Assembly (NCBI GenBank): GCA_041484525.1
Contig: JBGPHT010000140.1
Location: forward strand, 1 to 19,901
DNA: 19,901 bases
Direction of reading: 5' to 3'
DNA from: JBGPHT01 sp041484525
GTDB taxonomy: Bacteria > Acidobacteriota > Terriglobia > Bryobacterales > Bryobacteraceae
In this document: piece after piece, positions 8,687 through 16,668 of the stretch
Position numbering within the stretch: the first letter of the stretch is position 1
Layout: each line of letters opens with the position of its first letter
Translations under genes and position numbers: made by a program
Notes under the pieces: model-generated
Database searches by the model: none
Told to the model about the DNA's origin: nothing
The model's input: only the letters and a program-made list of their open reading frames with translations

Positions 8687-10255
8687 ATGAAGCGAATCGT
8701 CTTATTCATATTGCTGGCAGCGGCCCTGCTCTTTGGTCAGAGCGTCACCGGATTTTGGGTTCTGAAGATCCCGACCGGCGACGGCAATTTCCGCGAAACG
8801 TTCTTCGACCTGAAGCAGAACGGCGAGGCGGTGACCGGCAACATGGTGGGCGGGCGGGGTGGAATTACCATCGACGGCACGTTCAAAGACGGCAAGCTCC
8901 ACTTCATTCTCGTGCCACCGCCGCCGAATCCGAACCAGAAGGGACCGGGCGGGCCGGGCGGCCGCGGAGGGCAGACCTACGACGGCATGTGGCAGGCCGG
9001 CAAGTTTGCCATGACGGTCACGGGCGGCCGCGGCAACCAATCCGGCATGCTCGAGCCGAGCCGTCCTGAAGCCGCACTACCGCCGGCGCGCATTCCGCCG
9101 CCCGAATTGCACGACGTGAAGGATAACGGCCTGGCGCGCCCGCCCGCCATGGGTTGGAACAGTTGGAACCTGTTCGCAGGGCGCGTGGATGACAAGACGG
9201 TGCGGGCCACCGCCGACGCCATGGTGTCGAGCGGCATGAAGAAAGCGGGCTACGTCTACGTCAATATCGACGACACCTGGGAAGGGCCGCGCGACGCCAA
9301 CGGCAACATCACCACCAACACGAAATTTCCCGACATGAAGGCGCTGGCGGACTACGTGCACTCGAAGGGGCTGAAGATCGGGATCTATTCATCGCCGGGG
9401 CCGAAGACGTGCGCCGGGTACGAAGGCAGCTACGGCCACGAGGAACAGGACGCAAAGACGTGGGCCGCGTGGGGCATCGACTATCTGAAATACGACTGGT
9501 GCAGCGCTTCCCGGATCTACAAGGACGAAGACATGCAGGCCGTCTACCAGAAGATGGGCGACGCGCTGGTGAAGGCGGGACGGCCGATCGTTTACAGCCT
9601 CTGCCAGTACGGGCGCAGCAAGGTCTGGGAGTGGGGACCGAAAGTGGGCGCCAATAGCTGGCGCACGACGGGCGACATCCGGGACCAGTGGCAGTCGATG
9701 GACAGGATCGGGTTCGGACAGTTCGATATCGCGCCGTTGACGGGGATGCCTCGCGATCAGGCTTCGATCTCGGTGGCGGATTTCACCAAGCCCGGCCGCT
9801 TCAACGATCCCGACATGCTTGAGGTCGGCAACGGCCACATGACGAACGATGAGTACAAGACGCATTTCAGCCTGTGGTGCCTGTTGGCCTCGCCGTTACT
9901 GGCGGGCAACGACGTGAGCATCATGACCCAGGAAACCAAGGACATCCTGATGAACGCCGAGGCGATTGCGGTGAATCAGGATCCGGCGGGGCTGCCGGCG
10001 AAGCGGCTGCCGCCGCGGGGCACGAGTGAAGTGGTGATACGTCCGCTAAAGGACAAGTCGATTGCGGTGGGCCTCTTCAACCGCGATGACAAGCCGGCCG
10101 ATATCAGCGTGACGTGGGCGAGCCTGGGAGTGAAGGCGAAGAAGCCGAAACTGCGCGACCTCTGGAAACACGCGCCGGTGACAGCCGAAGCCGACCGCTT
10201 CAATGCATCGGTGCCGCCCCACGGCGTGGTGATGATTCGGGCGAGCGCAAAATAA
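8687..10255 (+). CDS. Secreted GH27 alpha-galactosidase-like enzyme with extra N-terminal domain
   Basis: Predicted exported glycosidase that removes terminal alpha-linked galactose (or N-acetylgalactosamine) by a retaining mechanism. Residues 1-18 are a signal peptide. Residues 19-125 form a beta-rich, Gly-rich domain (VTGFWVLKIP, GEAVTGNMVGGRGGITIDG) ending in a Pro/Gly linker. The catalytic (beta/alpha)8 barrel starts at PPAMGWNSWNLF (152-163) and has the nucleophile Asp270 in YLKYDWC and the acid/base region RFNDPDMLEVGNG (Asp374/Asp376). A C-terminal beta domain (about 435-522) completes the GH27 plan. The length of 522 exceeds the usual 380-450 because of the added domain. A strong GGAGGA at 8675-8680 precedes the ATG by 6 nt. 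A weak extended -10 (TGCTACTCT, 8651-8659) may give it its own promoter. Galactoside preference is inferred from the family. Confidence 0.93.
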   Translation: MKRIVLFILLAAALLFGQSVTGFWVLKIPTGDGNFRETFFDLKQNGEAVTGNMVGGRGGITIDGTFKDGKLHFILVPPPPNPNQKGPGGPGGRGGQTYDGMWQAGKFAMTVTGGRGNQSGMLEPSRPEAALPPARIPPPELHDVKDNGLARPPAMGWNSWNLFAGRVDDKTVRATADAMVSSGMKKAGYVYVNIDDTWEGPRDANGNITTNTKFPDMKALADYVHSKGLKIGIYSSPGPKTCAGYEGSYGHEEQDAKTWAAWGIDYLKYDWCSASRIYKDEDMQAVYQKMGDALVKAGRPIVYSLCQYGRSKVWEWGPKVGANSWRTTGDIRDQWQSMDRIGFGQFDIAPLTGMPRDQASISVADFTKPGRFNDPDMLEVGNGHMTNDEYKTHFSLWCLLASPLLAGNDVSIMTQETKDILMNAEAIAVNQDPAGLPAKRLPPRGTSEVVIRPLKDKSIAVGLFNRDDKPADISVTWASLGVKAKKPKLRDLWKHAPVTAEADRFNASVPPHGVVMIRASAK

Positions 10256-10313
10256 CCGGGCAACAAGATAATCGCGTGACAGAGCCGCGGTGAGCGCGCT
10301 TCGTCTCATCGTG

Positions 10314-10319
10314 TATATT
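10314..10319 (+). promoter_or_regulatory. Candidate -10 element upstream of the metal-efflux gene run
   Basis: TATATT at 10314-10319 matches the -10 consensus at five of six bases in otherwise GC-rich sequence, 14 nt before the GTG of the small membrane protein. No good -35 box is visible at 16-18 nt spacing (sequence there is TGAGCG or GTGAGC), so an activator would be needed. It sits in the 77-nt gap after the glycosidase, the only sizeable gap before the long plus-strand gene run. Pattern match only. Confidence 0.25.
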
Positions 10320-10332
10320 GAGAAGTAGCCTC

Positions 10333-10770
10333 GTGTCCCACTTAGCGCTCGACACTCTGCTGAACCTGCTCTGGGCCAGTATCTGTGTGTCAGCGCTCAT
10401 CTGGGCGGGACGCCGGGAAGTCAAACGCTTCCGCGTCAGCACGGGGCGGGCTCGCCTGCGGAGGGTCGCAGCCGTCGCGCTGTTCGCCCTGGCACTATTT
10501 CCCAGCGTCTCGGATAGCGACGATCTTTTCACTTTTTCGCTGCTTCACTCGCCCCTCGGCGGGACCAGCAATTCCCCGCTCGAAGACTCCAAGGAAAAAG
10601 CTTCGCTGCAACTGGCGAGCCTGCTCGAAACGCTCGGTCACTATCCGATCGGACGCATCTACACGTTCGCACTCGCACTATTTTGCATCTCGATCCTCAC
10701 TTCTTTCCATCCTGAATATCTGACGCGGACTATCCGTTGCCGCTCCGGTCGCGCTCCTCCGGCCGCCTGA
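10333..10770 (+). CDS. Small membrane protein upstream of the efflux operon, unknown function
   Basis: A 145-residue protein from GTG 10333 (a TTG at 10318 in frame would add five residues). It has three hydrophobic segments: residues about 4-25 (LALDTLLNLLWASICVSALI), about 44-57 (VAAVALFALALFP) and about 110-125 (YTFALALFCISILTSF). An acidic SVSDSDDLF follows the second segment and could face the periplasm. I do not assign it to a named family. Small membrane proteins with a similar acidic Ser-Asp-Asp stretch near acidobacterial efflux operons are something I recall but cannot verify here. The acidic motif might bind a metal ion, but that is inference. The gene is separated from the TolC-type gene by 70 nt containing a hairpin. 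Confidence 0.6.
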   Translation: MSHLALDTLLNLLWASICVSALIWAGRREVKRFRVSTGRARLRRVAAVALFALALFPSVSDSDDLFTFSLLHSPLGGTSNSPLEDSKEKASLQLASLLETLGHYPIGRIYTFALALFCISILTSFHPEYLTRTIRCRSGRAPPAA

Positions 10771-10797
10771 TCCCGATATCCACGACGTCGTAGGGGA

Positions 10798-10817
10798 ACC
10801 CTGGGAAAACCCAGGGT
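10798..10817 (+). promoter_or_regulatory. Perfect 8-bp hairpin with AAAA loop in the leader of the efflux genes
   Basis: ACCCTGGG (10798-10805), loop AAAA, then its exact complement CCCAGGGT (10810-10817). The following bases GTGCTCTTATTT have only a weak T-rich run, so it is not a classic intrinsic terminator. It ends 12 nt before the GGAGG ribosome-binding site (10830-10834) of the TolC-type gene. It could be an attenuator, an operator for a dimeric regulator, or an mRNA stabilising/processing element. The symmetry is seen; the role is inferred. Confidence 0.5.
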
Positions 10818-10840
10818 GTGCTCTTATTTGGAGGCTGTGA

Positions 10841-12091
10841 GTGAGAACTGTAATTAAACTCTTGTTGGCGGCAGGTTTGTCCGGGGCCCAGACTTTACCC
10901 GACAAAGTGACGATCGGGCAGGCGGTTCAGAAGGCCGTGGATCGCAACCTGAGCCTCCTGGCGGAGCGCTACAACCTCAGCATCGCCGAGGCGCGCATCA
11001 TCACTGCGAAGCTGCGGCCGAATCCGGTGTTCAGCGCGGGCGTGGATTACCTGGATATCCTCGGCACCGGCTTCAACACCTACAACGCCGCCGGCCCGTC
11101 CGAATACAACCTCCGTACGGACTTTCTGCTGGAGCGCGGCGGCAAGCGCGAGCGGCGTATCGAACTGGCGCAGGACGCGCGCGAAGTCGCCAAGCTGCAG
11201 CTTCTCAACACCACGCGGACGCTGGTGCTGGACGTCGAGAACGCATTCGTCGAAGTACTGCAGGCCAAGGACAACCTGCAACTGGCGCGCGAGAACCTGC
11301 AGGCCTTTCAAGGCATCGTGACCGTCAATGAGACCCGGGTACGGGCCGGCGATCTGGCCAAGGTGGAACTGGTGCGGACGCAGGTGGCGGCATTGCAGTT
11401 TCAAAGCGCGGTGCGACAGACGGAATCGAAGCTACAGGTGGCGGCGAACAAGCTACAGACGCTGATGGGGCGGACGGCGCCGTCTCCCACATTCGACATC
11501 GTGGGCTCGTTGCGCCGCGATACCACACCGGTGGTATTGGCGACGGTAGAGACCGACGCGCTCCAGATGCGGCCCGACCTGCTGGCGTTGCGCCGCGACC
11601 AGGCGCGCTCGCAGTCGGATCTGCGGGTCCAGATCGCGCAGGGGAAGGTCGACTACACCATCGGGGCCGAGTATCACCGCCAGTTCTACAACGGCCACAG
11701 CAACTCGCTGGGCTTCTTCTTCCAGGCGCCATTGCCGGTATTCAACAGGAACCAGGGCGAGATCGAGCGCGCCCGCCAGGAGAGCCGCCAGATCGAAGCG
11801 CGCATCAAGGCGCTCGAGACCGGCTTGCAGACCGAAGTGCGAAACGCGTGGGTACAGTACAGCACGTCGCGCGATCTGCTGGAGAGCATCGAGCACGGGC
11901 TGCTCGATCAGGCAAAGGATGTGAGGGACACCATGGAGTACTCGTACCGGCGCGGGGAGGCCTCGCTGGTGGAGTTTCTGGACGCGCAGCGGGCGTTCAA
12001 CGATGCTCGGCAGAGCTACAACGAGGCGCGCGCGGACTATGCGCGGAGCCTGTATACGATCGATTCGATTTCGGGAAGGGGCACGAAATGA
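10841..12091 (+). CDS. TolC/CzcC-family outer membrane efflux channel
   Basis: Outer-membrane component of a tripartite heavy-metal efflux pump, 416 residues, forming the trimeric channel to the outside. A signal peptide (MRTVIKLLLAAGLSGAQ) lacks a lipobox cysteine. Two OEP repeats follow. The first contains QAVQKAVDRNLSLLAERYNL and the long helix region ARENLQAFQGIVTVNETRV with RAGDLAKVELVRTQV. The second contains PDLLALRRDQARSQSDLRVQ, FFFQAPLPVFNRNQGEIERA and the terminal RRGEASLVEFLDAQRAFNDA, the usual TolC-family end motif. GTG 10841 is supported by GGAGG ending 6 nt upstream. Its TGA overlaps the adaptor ATG by 4 nt. It belongs with the adaptor and pump that follow; CzcC-like is the best description, metal not proven. 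Confidence 0.93.
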   Translation: MRTVIKLLLAAGLSGAQTLPDKVTIGQAVQKAVDRNLSLLAERYNLSIAEARIITAKLRPNPVFSAGVDYLDILGTGFNTYNAAGPSEYNLRTDFLLERGGKRERRIELAQDAREVAKLQLLNTTRTLVLDVENAFVEVLQAKDNLQLARENLQAFQGIVTVNETRVRAGDLAKVELVRTQVAALQFQSAVRQTESKLQVAANKLQTLMGRTAPSPTFDIVGSLRRDTTPVVLATVETDALQMRPDLLALRRDQARSQSDLRVQIAQGKVDYTIGAEYHRQFYNGHSNSLGFFFQAPLPVFNRNQGEIERARQESRQIEARIKALETGLQTEVRNAWVQYSTSRDLLESIEHGLLDQAKDVRDTMEYSYRRGEASLVEFLDAQRAFNDARQSYNEARADYARSLYTIDSISGRGTK

Positions 12092-13263
12092 GGACTCCGT
12101 ACAAGATCGACAAGCGCTCCCTGACGGTCGCGGCTCTGGGGCTGTTGGCGGCGTGCGGCGGGCACATGCAGGTGGCGGAGACGGCGTCCCGTACGAGCGG
12201 CGAGCAGCGGCTGGCGGACGGCACGGTGGTGATTCCCACGGACTCGCCCAAGTTGCGCGAGATCCACGTGGGCGCCGTCGAGTCGGCGGAAGTGCCCTGC
12301 GACGAAGTGATCTCGCCGGGCAAGATCGAGGCCAATCCGAATCTGGTTTCGCGCGTAACGCTGCCGGTGGCGGGAAAAGTGGCGAGCGTCCTGACGAAGA
12401 TCGGGGATGCGGTGGAGCGCGACCAGGCCGTGTTGACGCTCGAGAGTCCGGATGCCGACGCTGCCGAATCCACGTACCGGCAGTCGCAGGCCGCGCTCAC
12501 GCAAGCCAAGGCGAACCTCAACAAGGCGCAGGCCGACTACGACCGCGCCGCCGACCTGTTCGACCACAACGCGGTCGCGAAGAAGGACGTGCTGACGGCC
12601 GAAAACGCGCTGGTGCAGGCCAAGGCAGCGGTCGACCAGGCGCAGGCAGCGGTGGATCAGACCGGCCGGCGCATGCAACTCCTCGGCCTCAAGCCGGGCA
12701 CGTTCGGACAGAAGGTGACGGTGCGGGCGCCGGTCTCGGGCAAGGTGCTCGAAATGACGGTGGCGCCCGGCGAATATCACAACGACACCAACACGCCGGT
12801 GATGACCATCGCGGATTTGAGTACGGTGTGGGTTTCATCGGACGTTCCCGAAAGTCAGATCCGCTTCATCGCAACCGGCGAGCGCATCGGCGTGGTGCTG
12901 GCGGCGTTCCCCGGCGAGACTTTCCACGGGCGCGTGACGCGCATCGCCGACACCGTCGATCCGCAGACTCGAACCATCAAGGTCCGCGCCGAGATGGACA
13001 ATTCACCCGGCCGCCTGCGCCCCGAGATGTTCGGCACTATCCGTCTCACCGATTCCGTGCGCACGCTGCCGGTGGTGGCGGTGGGCGCGGTGGTGCAGGA
13101 CGGCGGAAGAACGATGGTCTGGGCGGAACGCGCGCCGGGCCGATTCCAGCCGGTCGAAGTCAAGACGGCGGAGCGCATGGATGACCGCATCCCCATACTC
13201 CACGGGCTGCGCGCGGGAGATCGCGTGGTGATCGACGGCGCCATGCTGCTGCGCGCGCAATAA
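12088..13263 (+). CDS. Lipoprotein periplasmic adaptor (CzcB-type membrane fusion protein)
   Basis: Membrane fusion protein of 391 residues that bridges the RND pump and the outer channel. Residues 1-23 are a lipoprotein signal with lipobox LLAAC (Cys23), so it should be lipid-anchored in the inner membrane. In order come a split lipoyl half (PVAGKVASVLTKIGDAVERD), an Ala/Gln/Lys-rich alpha-hairpin (about 126-195, with repeated QAKA/DQAQAAVDQ), the second lipoyl half (VRAPVSGKVLEMTVAPGEY), a beta-barrel (STVWVSSDVPESQIRFI) and the membrane-proximal domain. I chose ATG 12088, in a 4-nt ATGA overlap with the channel gene; the frame open further upstream is only a shadow of that gene. It ends 4 nt before the pump. 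No N-terminal His-rich metal-binding tail is visible. Confidence 0.93.
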   Translation: MRTPYKIDKRSLTVAALGLLAACGGHMQVAETASRTSGEQRLADGTVVIPTDSPKLREIHVGAVESAEVPCDEVISPGKIEANPNLVSRVTLPVAGKVASVLTKIGDAVERDQAVLTLESPDADAAESTYRQSQAALTQAKANLNKAQADYDRAADLFDHNAVAKKDVLTAENALVQAKAAVDQAQAAVDQTGRRMQLLGLKPGTFGQKVTVRAPVSGKVLEMTVAPGEYHNDTNTPVMTIADLSTVWVSSDVPESQIRFIATGERIGVVLAAFPGETFHGRVTRIADTVDPQTRTIKVRAEMDNSPGRLRPEMFGTIRLTDSVRTLPVVAVGAVVQDGGRTMVWAERAPGRFQPVEVKTAERMDDRIPILHGLRAGDRVVIDGAMLLRAQ

Positions 13264-13267
13264 ATCC

Positions 13268-16200
13268 ATGATCGCCAAACTACTGCGCTTCTCGCTGCGC
13301 CAGCGGTTCGTGATGATCGCGCTTTCGCTGGAGCTGATTGCGCTGGGCGTGTGGTCGTTCCGGCAGTTGAAGGTCGAAGCCTACCCCGATATCTCGGACA
13401 CCCAGGCGGTGGTGATCACGCTCTATCCCGGACGCGCCGCTGAAGAGGTGGAGCAGCAGGTGACGGTGCCGATCGAGCGCGCGTTGAATGGCGTGCCGGC
13501 AGTAATCGCGCGGCGCTCCCGCACCATCTTCGGACTCTCGGTGGTGGAGCTGACGTTCGCCTACGGAACCAACGACTACTTCGCACGCCAGGTGGTGCTC
13601 GAGAAATTGCGCGAGGCCGATCTGCCGGACGGCGTCACGCCCACGCTGGGGCCGCTGGCCACGCCCATCGGCGAGTTGTACCGCTACGTGGTCGAGGGCA
13701 AGGGCTACAACGATATCGAGCTGCGCGAACTGGAAGATTGGGTGATCGAGCCGCGATTCCGCCAGGTATCGGGCATCGCCGACGTGACGCCGTTCGGCGG
13801 ACTGGTGAAGCAGTACCAGGTGGAGATCGATCCCAAGGCGCTGAACAAGTACAGCCTCTCGATCGGCCAGATCGCGCAGGCCGTCAGCGCCAATAATCAG
13901 AACGCCGGCGGCGCCATGCTGGACAACGGCCAGCAGTCGATGGTGATCCGCGGCGTGGGCCTGGTGAGGACGACGGACGATATCGGCAACATCGTGGTCT
14001 CGGAGACGCGGGGCGTGCCGGTGTTCGTGCGCGACATCGGCAAGGTCAAAATCGGGGCCGCGCCGCCAACTGGAATCTTCGGCATCGGCAGCGAGGGTGG
14101 CGTGGAAGGCATCGTACTGATGCGCCGCGGCGAGAATCCCACCGAGGTTCTCCAGGGCGTGCATGAAGCCGTCGAGGACATCAACACCAACCGCCTGCCG
14201 CCGGGCGTGCACATCCGCGCCATCTACGACCGCACCGACCTGGTGGCCAACACCATGCGTACGGTGTCGCGCACGCTGCTCGAAGGTCTCGTCGTCATGG
14301 TGACGATGCTGCTGCTGTTTCTCGGCAGCGTGCGCGCCGCGCTTCTCACCGCCATCACGATTCCGCTGTCGCTGCTGTTCGCCTTCGTCTGCATGTACTT
14401 CATGGGCATACCGGCGAACCTCTTGAGTCTGGGTGCTCTCGATTTCGGCATCATCGTGGATGGCACGCTGGTGATGGTGGAGCACATCGTGCACCTTCTG
14501 CACGAGCGCGACCAGCAGAAACGCCCGCCGCGCATCTTCGACACCATCTTGAATGCCGCGCTCGAAGTCGAGTCGCCCATCTTCTTTTCGCTCCTGATCA
14601 TCATCGCTGCCTACCTCCCGCTCTTCACGCTGGAGCGCGTCGAGCGGCGCCTCTTCACCCCCATGGCCTACACGGTCTGCTTCGCGCTACTCGGCTCGAT
14701 GCTGCTGGCGCTCACTCTGATTCCCGTGCTGGCAACCTACCTGTTCCGCAACGGCTGCAAGGTGTGGGACAACCCGGTGCTGCGGTGGCTATACAACCGC
14801 TACGAAGCTGTGTTGAAGGTGACGGTGCGGCATGCGGGCCTCACGGTGGCAGCGGGCGCGGCGGTCGTGGTGGGCGCGTTCGCGCTGGCGGGCGCGCTCG
14901 GCAGCGAGTTCCTTCCGCAACTGGATGAGGGCACGCTCTGGGTGCGCGCCAACTTCCCGGCGGGCATCTCGCTCGAGAAATCCGCGGACGAAGCCAAGCG
15001 CATCCGCCACATCCTCGAGCAATTCCCCGAAGTGGCGCTGGTCAGTTCGCAATCCGGCCGCAACGATTCGGGCACGGACCCGTACGGTCCCAACCGCAAC
15101 GAATTTTTCGTGGCGCTCAAACCGTACGACACCTGGCCCAAGGGCATGCGCAAGGCGGACCTGGTGGACCGCATCTCTACCAAGCTGCGCGCCGAGATTC
15201 CGGGCGCCAATTTCAGCCTGACGCAGCCCATCATCGACAACGTCACCGAGGCTGTGACCGGTTCGGCCGCCGATCTCGCCGTCATCATCAGCGGTCCCGA
15301 CCTGCGCCGTCTGCGCGAGCTAGCCAATGAGACGCTCGCCGTTCTACGCCAGATCCCGGGCGCGGCCGACACCTTTCTGGAGCAGGAATCCGACCAGGCG
15401 CAACTCCGCATCCTGATCGACCGGCAGGCGGTGGCCCGCTACGGCATCAACGTCCGCGACGTGCAGGAGGTAGTCGAAATGGCCATCGGCGGCAAGCCTG
15501 TCAGCACGGTCTTCGAAGGCGAAAGGCGCTTCGACGTGACGGTCCGGTTCGAGCAGCAGGCGCGCGCCGACGCGGGCGCGATCGGCAACATTCTGGTGCC
15601 GACGCACGAAGGCGGCCGCATCCCGCTCGAGCAACTCGCGAAAATCGAAGTGGTGAACGGCGCCAGCATTATCGCGCGCCGCGAAAACATCCGGCAGATT
15701 TCCGTGCGGACCAACATCCGCGGGCGCGACCAGGGCAGCTTTGTGGAGGAGGCGCAGCGCAAGTTCGAGCGCGCCGTCAAGCTGCCGCCCGGCTACTCGG
15801 TGGATTGGGGCGGCCAGTTTGAAAACCTGGACCGGGCGCGCAAACGCCTCACCCTCATCCTGCCGGTCACCATCGGGATCATCTTCGCGCTGCTGTTCTT
15901 CGCGTTCGGGTCCGCCGGGAATGCCGGCCTGGTGCTGGTCAACGTGCCGTTCTCGCTGGTGGGCGGGATAGTCTTTCTCTATCTCCGCGGCATCAACCTG
16001 AGCGTCTCGGCGGCGGTCGGATTCATCTCGCTATTCGGTGTGGCGGTGATGAGCGGCGTGTTATATATTTCGGAAATCAACCGCCGCCGGGCGGAACCGG
16101 GGACGACGCTCGAAGACGCGGTCATCCAGGGGGCGAAGGCGCAGTTGCGGCCCAGCCTGATGCTCATCCTGGTGGCCATGCTCGGCATGGTGCCGGCCGC

Positions 16201-16336
16201 GGGCGCCACGGGAATCGGCAGCGATATTCAGCGGCCGCTGGCGACAGTTGTGGTGGGCGGATTGCTGTCTACTTTGCTTTTGACGCTACTGGTGCTGCCC
16301 AGCCTCTACTGTCTCACTGCGAGGAAAGAGCGATGA
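13268..16336 (+). CDS. CzcA/CusA-family heavy-metal RND efflux pump
   Basis: Proton-driven inner-membrane pump of 1022 residues, the normal size for HME-RND transporters. The N-terminus has the first membrane helix and then the family block KVEAYPDISDTQAVVITLYP. Membrane helix 4 carries DFGIIVDGTLVMVEH with Asp392, Asp398 and Glu405, spaced as in the CzcA proton/metal relay (Asp-6-Asp-7-Glu). The second half repeats the plan with porter domains and ends GLLSTLLLTLLVLPSLYCL. In the published HME scheme as I recall it, DFG-x3-DG-x4-VE type signatures go with divalent ions (Zn, Co, Cd, Ni) while Cu/Ag pumps have AIG-x3-DA. This favours a divalent substrate. Ala to Thr and terminal Asn to His are small departures. 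It overlaps the DUF190 gene by 4 nt. Confidence 0.95.
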   Translation: MIAKLLRFSLRQRFVMIALSLELIALGVWSFRQLKVEAYPDISDTQAVVITLYPGRAAEEVEQQVTVPIERALNGVPAVIARRSRTIFGLSVVELTFAYGTNDYFARQVVLEKLREADLPDGVTPTLGPLATPIGELYRYVVEGKGYNDIELRELEDWVIEPRFRQVSGIADVTPFGGLVKQYQVEIDPKALNKYSLSIGQIAQAVSANNQNAGGAMLDNGQQSMVIRGVGLVRTTDDIGNIVVSETRGVPVFVRDIGKVKIGAAPPTGIFGIGSEGGVEGIVLMRRGENPTEVLQGVHEAVEDINTNRLPPGVHIRAIYDRTDLVANTMRTVSRTLLEGLVVMVTMLLLFLGSVRAALLTAITIPLSLLFAFVCMYFMGIPANLLSLGALDFGIIVDGTLVMVEHIVHLLHERDQQKRPPRIFDTILNAALEVESPIFFSLLIIIAAYLPLFTLERVERRLFTPMAYTVCFALLGSMLLALTLIPVLATYLFRNGCKVWDNPVLRWLYNRYEAVLKVTVRHAGLTVAAGAAVVVGAFALAGALGSEFLPQLDEGTLWVRANFPAGISLEKSADEAKRIRHILEQFPEVALVSSQSGRNDSGTDPYGPNRNEFFVALKPYDTWPKGMRKADLVDRISTKLRAEIPGANFSLTQPIIDNVTEAVTGSAADLAVIISGPDLRRLRELANETLAVLRQIPGAADTFLEQESDQAQLRILIDRQAVARYGINVRDVQEVVEMAIGGKPVSTVFEGERRFDVTVRFEQQARADAGAIGNILVPTHEGGRIPLEQLAKIEVVNGASIIARRENIRQISVRTNIRGRDQGSFVEEAQRKFERAVKLPPGYSVDWGGQFENLDRARKRLTLILPVTIGIIFALLFFAFGSAGNAGLVLVNVPFSLVGGIVFLYLRGINLSVSAAVGFISLFGVAVMSGVLYISEINRRRAEPGTTLEDAVIQGAKAQLRPSLMLILVAMLGMVPAAGATGIGSDIQRPLATVVVGGLLSTLLLTLLVLPSLYCLTARKER

Positions 16337-16668
16337 AACCGCCGGTGAAAATGCTGATCGTTTACGTGGCTGAAACCGATCTGTCGGAGACCGGGCCGTT
16401 GTATGAAACCATCGTCCGCCGTCTTCGGCAGCTCGGTGTGAACGGCGCCACCGTCACCACCGGCATCATGGGTTTCGGTACTCACTTGAAGGTCCACCGC
16501 AAGCGCCTCTTCGGCATCTCCGACGACAAGCCGGTGGTGATCTCGGTCGTGGATAATGAGGTTAAAATTCGAAAGGTGCTTCCCGAGATTCGCGCGATGG
16601 TGAAGGAGGGGCTGGTGGTGCTGCTGGACGCCGAGGTGGTGGAGCCTGCGGATGACGCGGGAACGTAA
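16333..16668 (+). CDS. DUF190 PII-like protein coupled to the metal pump
   Basis: Cytoplasmic protein of 111 residues in the DUF190 (COG1993) family, whose members adopt a PII-like trimeric fold and may sense small ligands. Seen in the sequence: MLIVYVAETD, the helix GPLYETIVRRLRQLGVNGAT, VTTGIMGFGTHLKVHRKRLF, the strand DKPVVISVVDNEVKIRKVLP, and IRAMVKEGLVVLLDAEVV. The glycine-rich GIMGFG region corresponds to the T-loop side where PII-type proteins bind ligands. It starts inside the pump stop codon (ATGA overlap) and runs 17 nt into the Nramp-like gene, so its amount is tied to both transporters. A regulatory or metal-sensing role is inferred from position. No Cys is present and only one His (His52), so direct tight metal binding is not obvious. 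Confidence 0.88.
   Translation: MKPPVKMLIVYVAETDLSETGPLYETIVRRLRQLGVNGATVTTGIMGFGTHLKVHRKRLFGISDDKPVVISVVDNEVKIRKVLPEIRAMVKEGLVVLLDAEVVEPADDAGT

Noticed and set aside
13280..14503. 407-codon minus-strand open frame inside the RND pump
   Set aside because: His/Arg/Asp-rich antisense shadow of the pump gene, with no recognisable fold and no ribosome-binding site.
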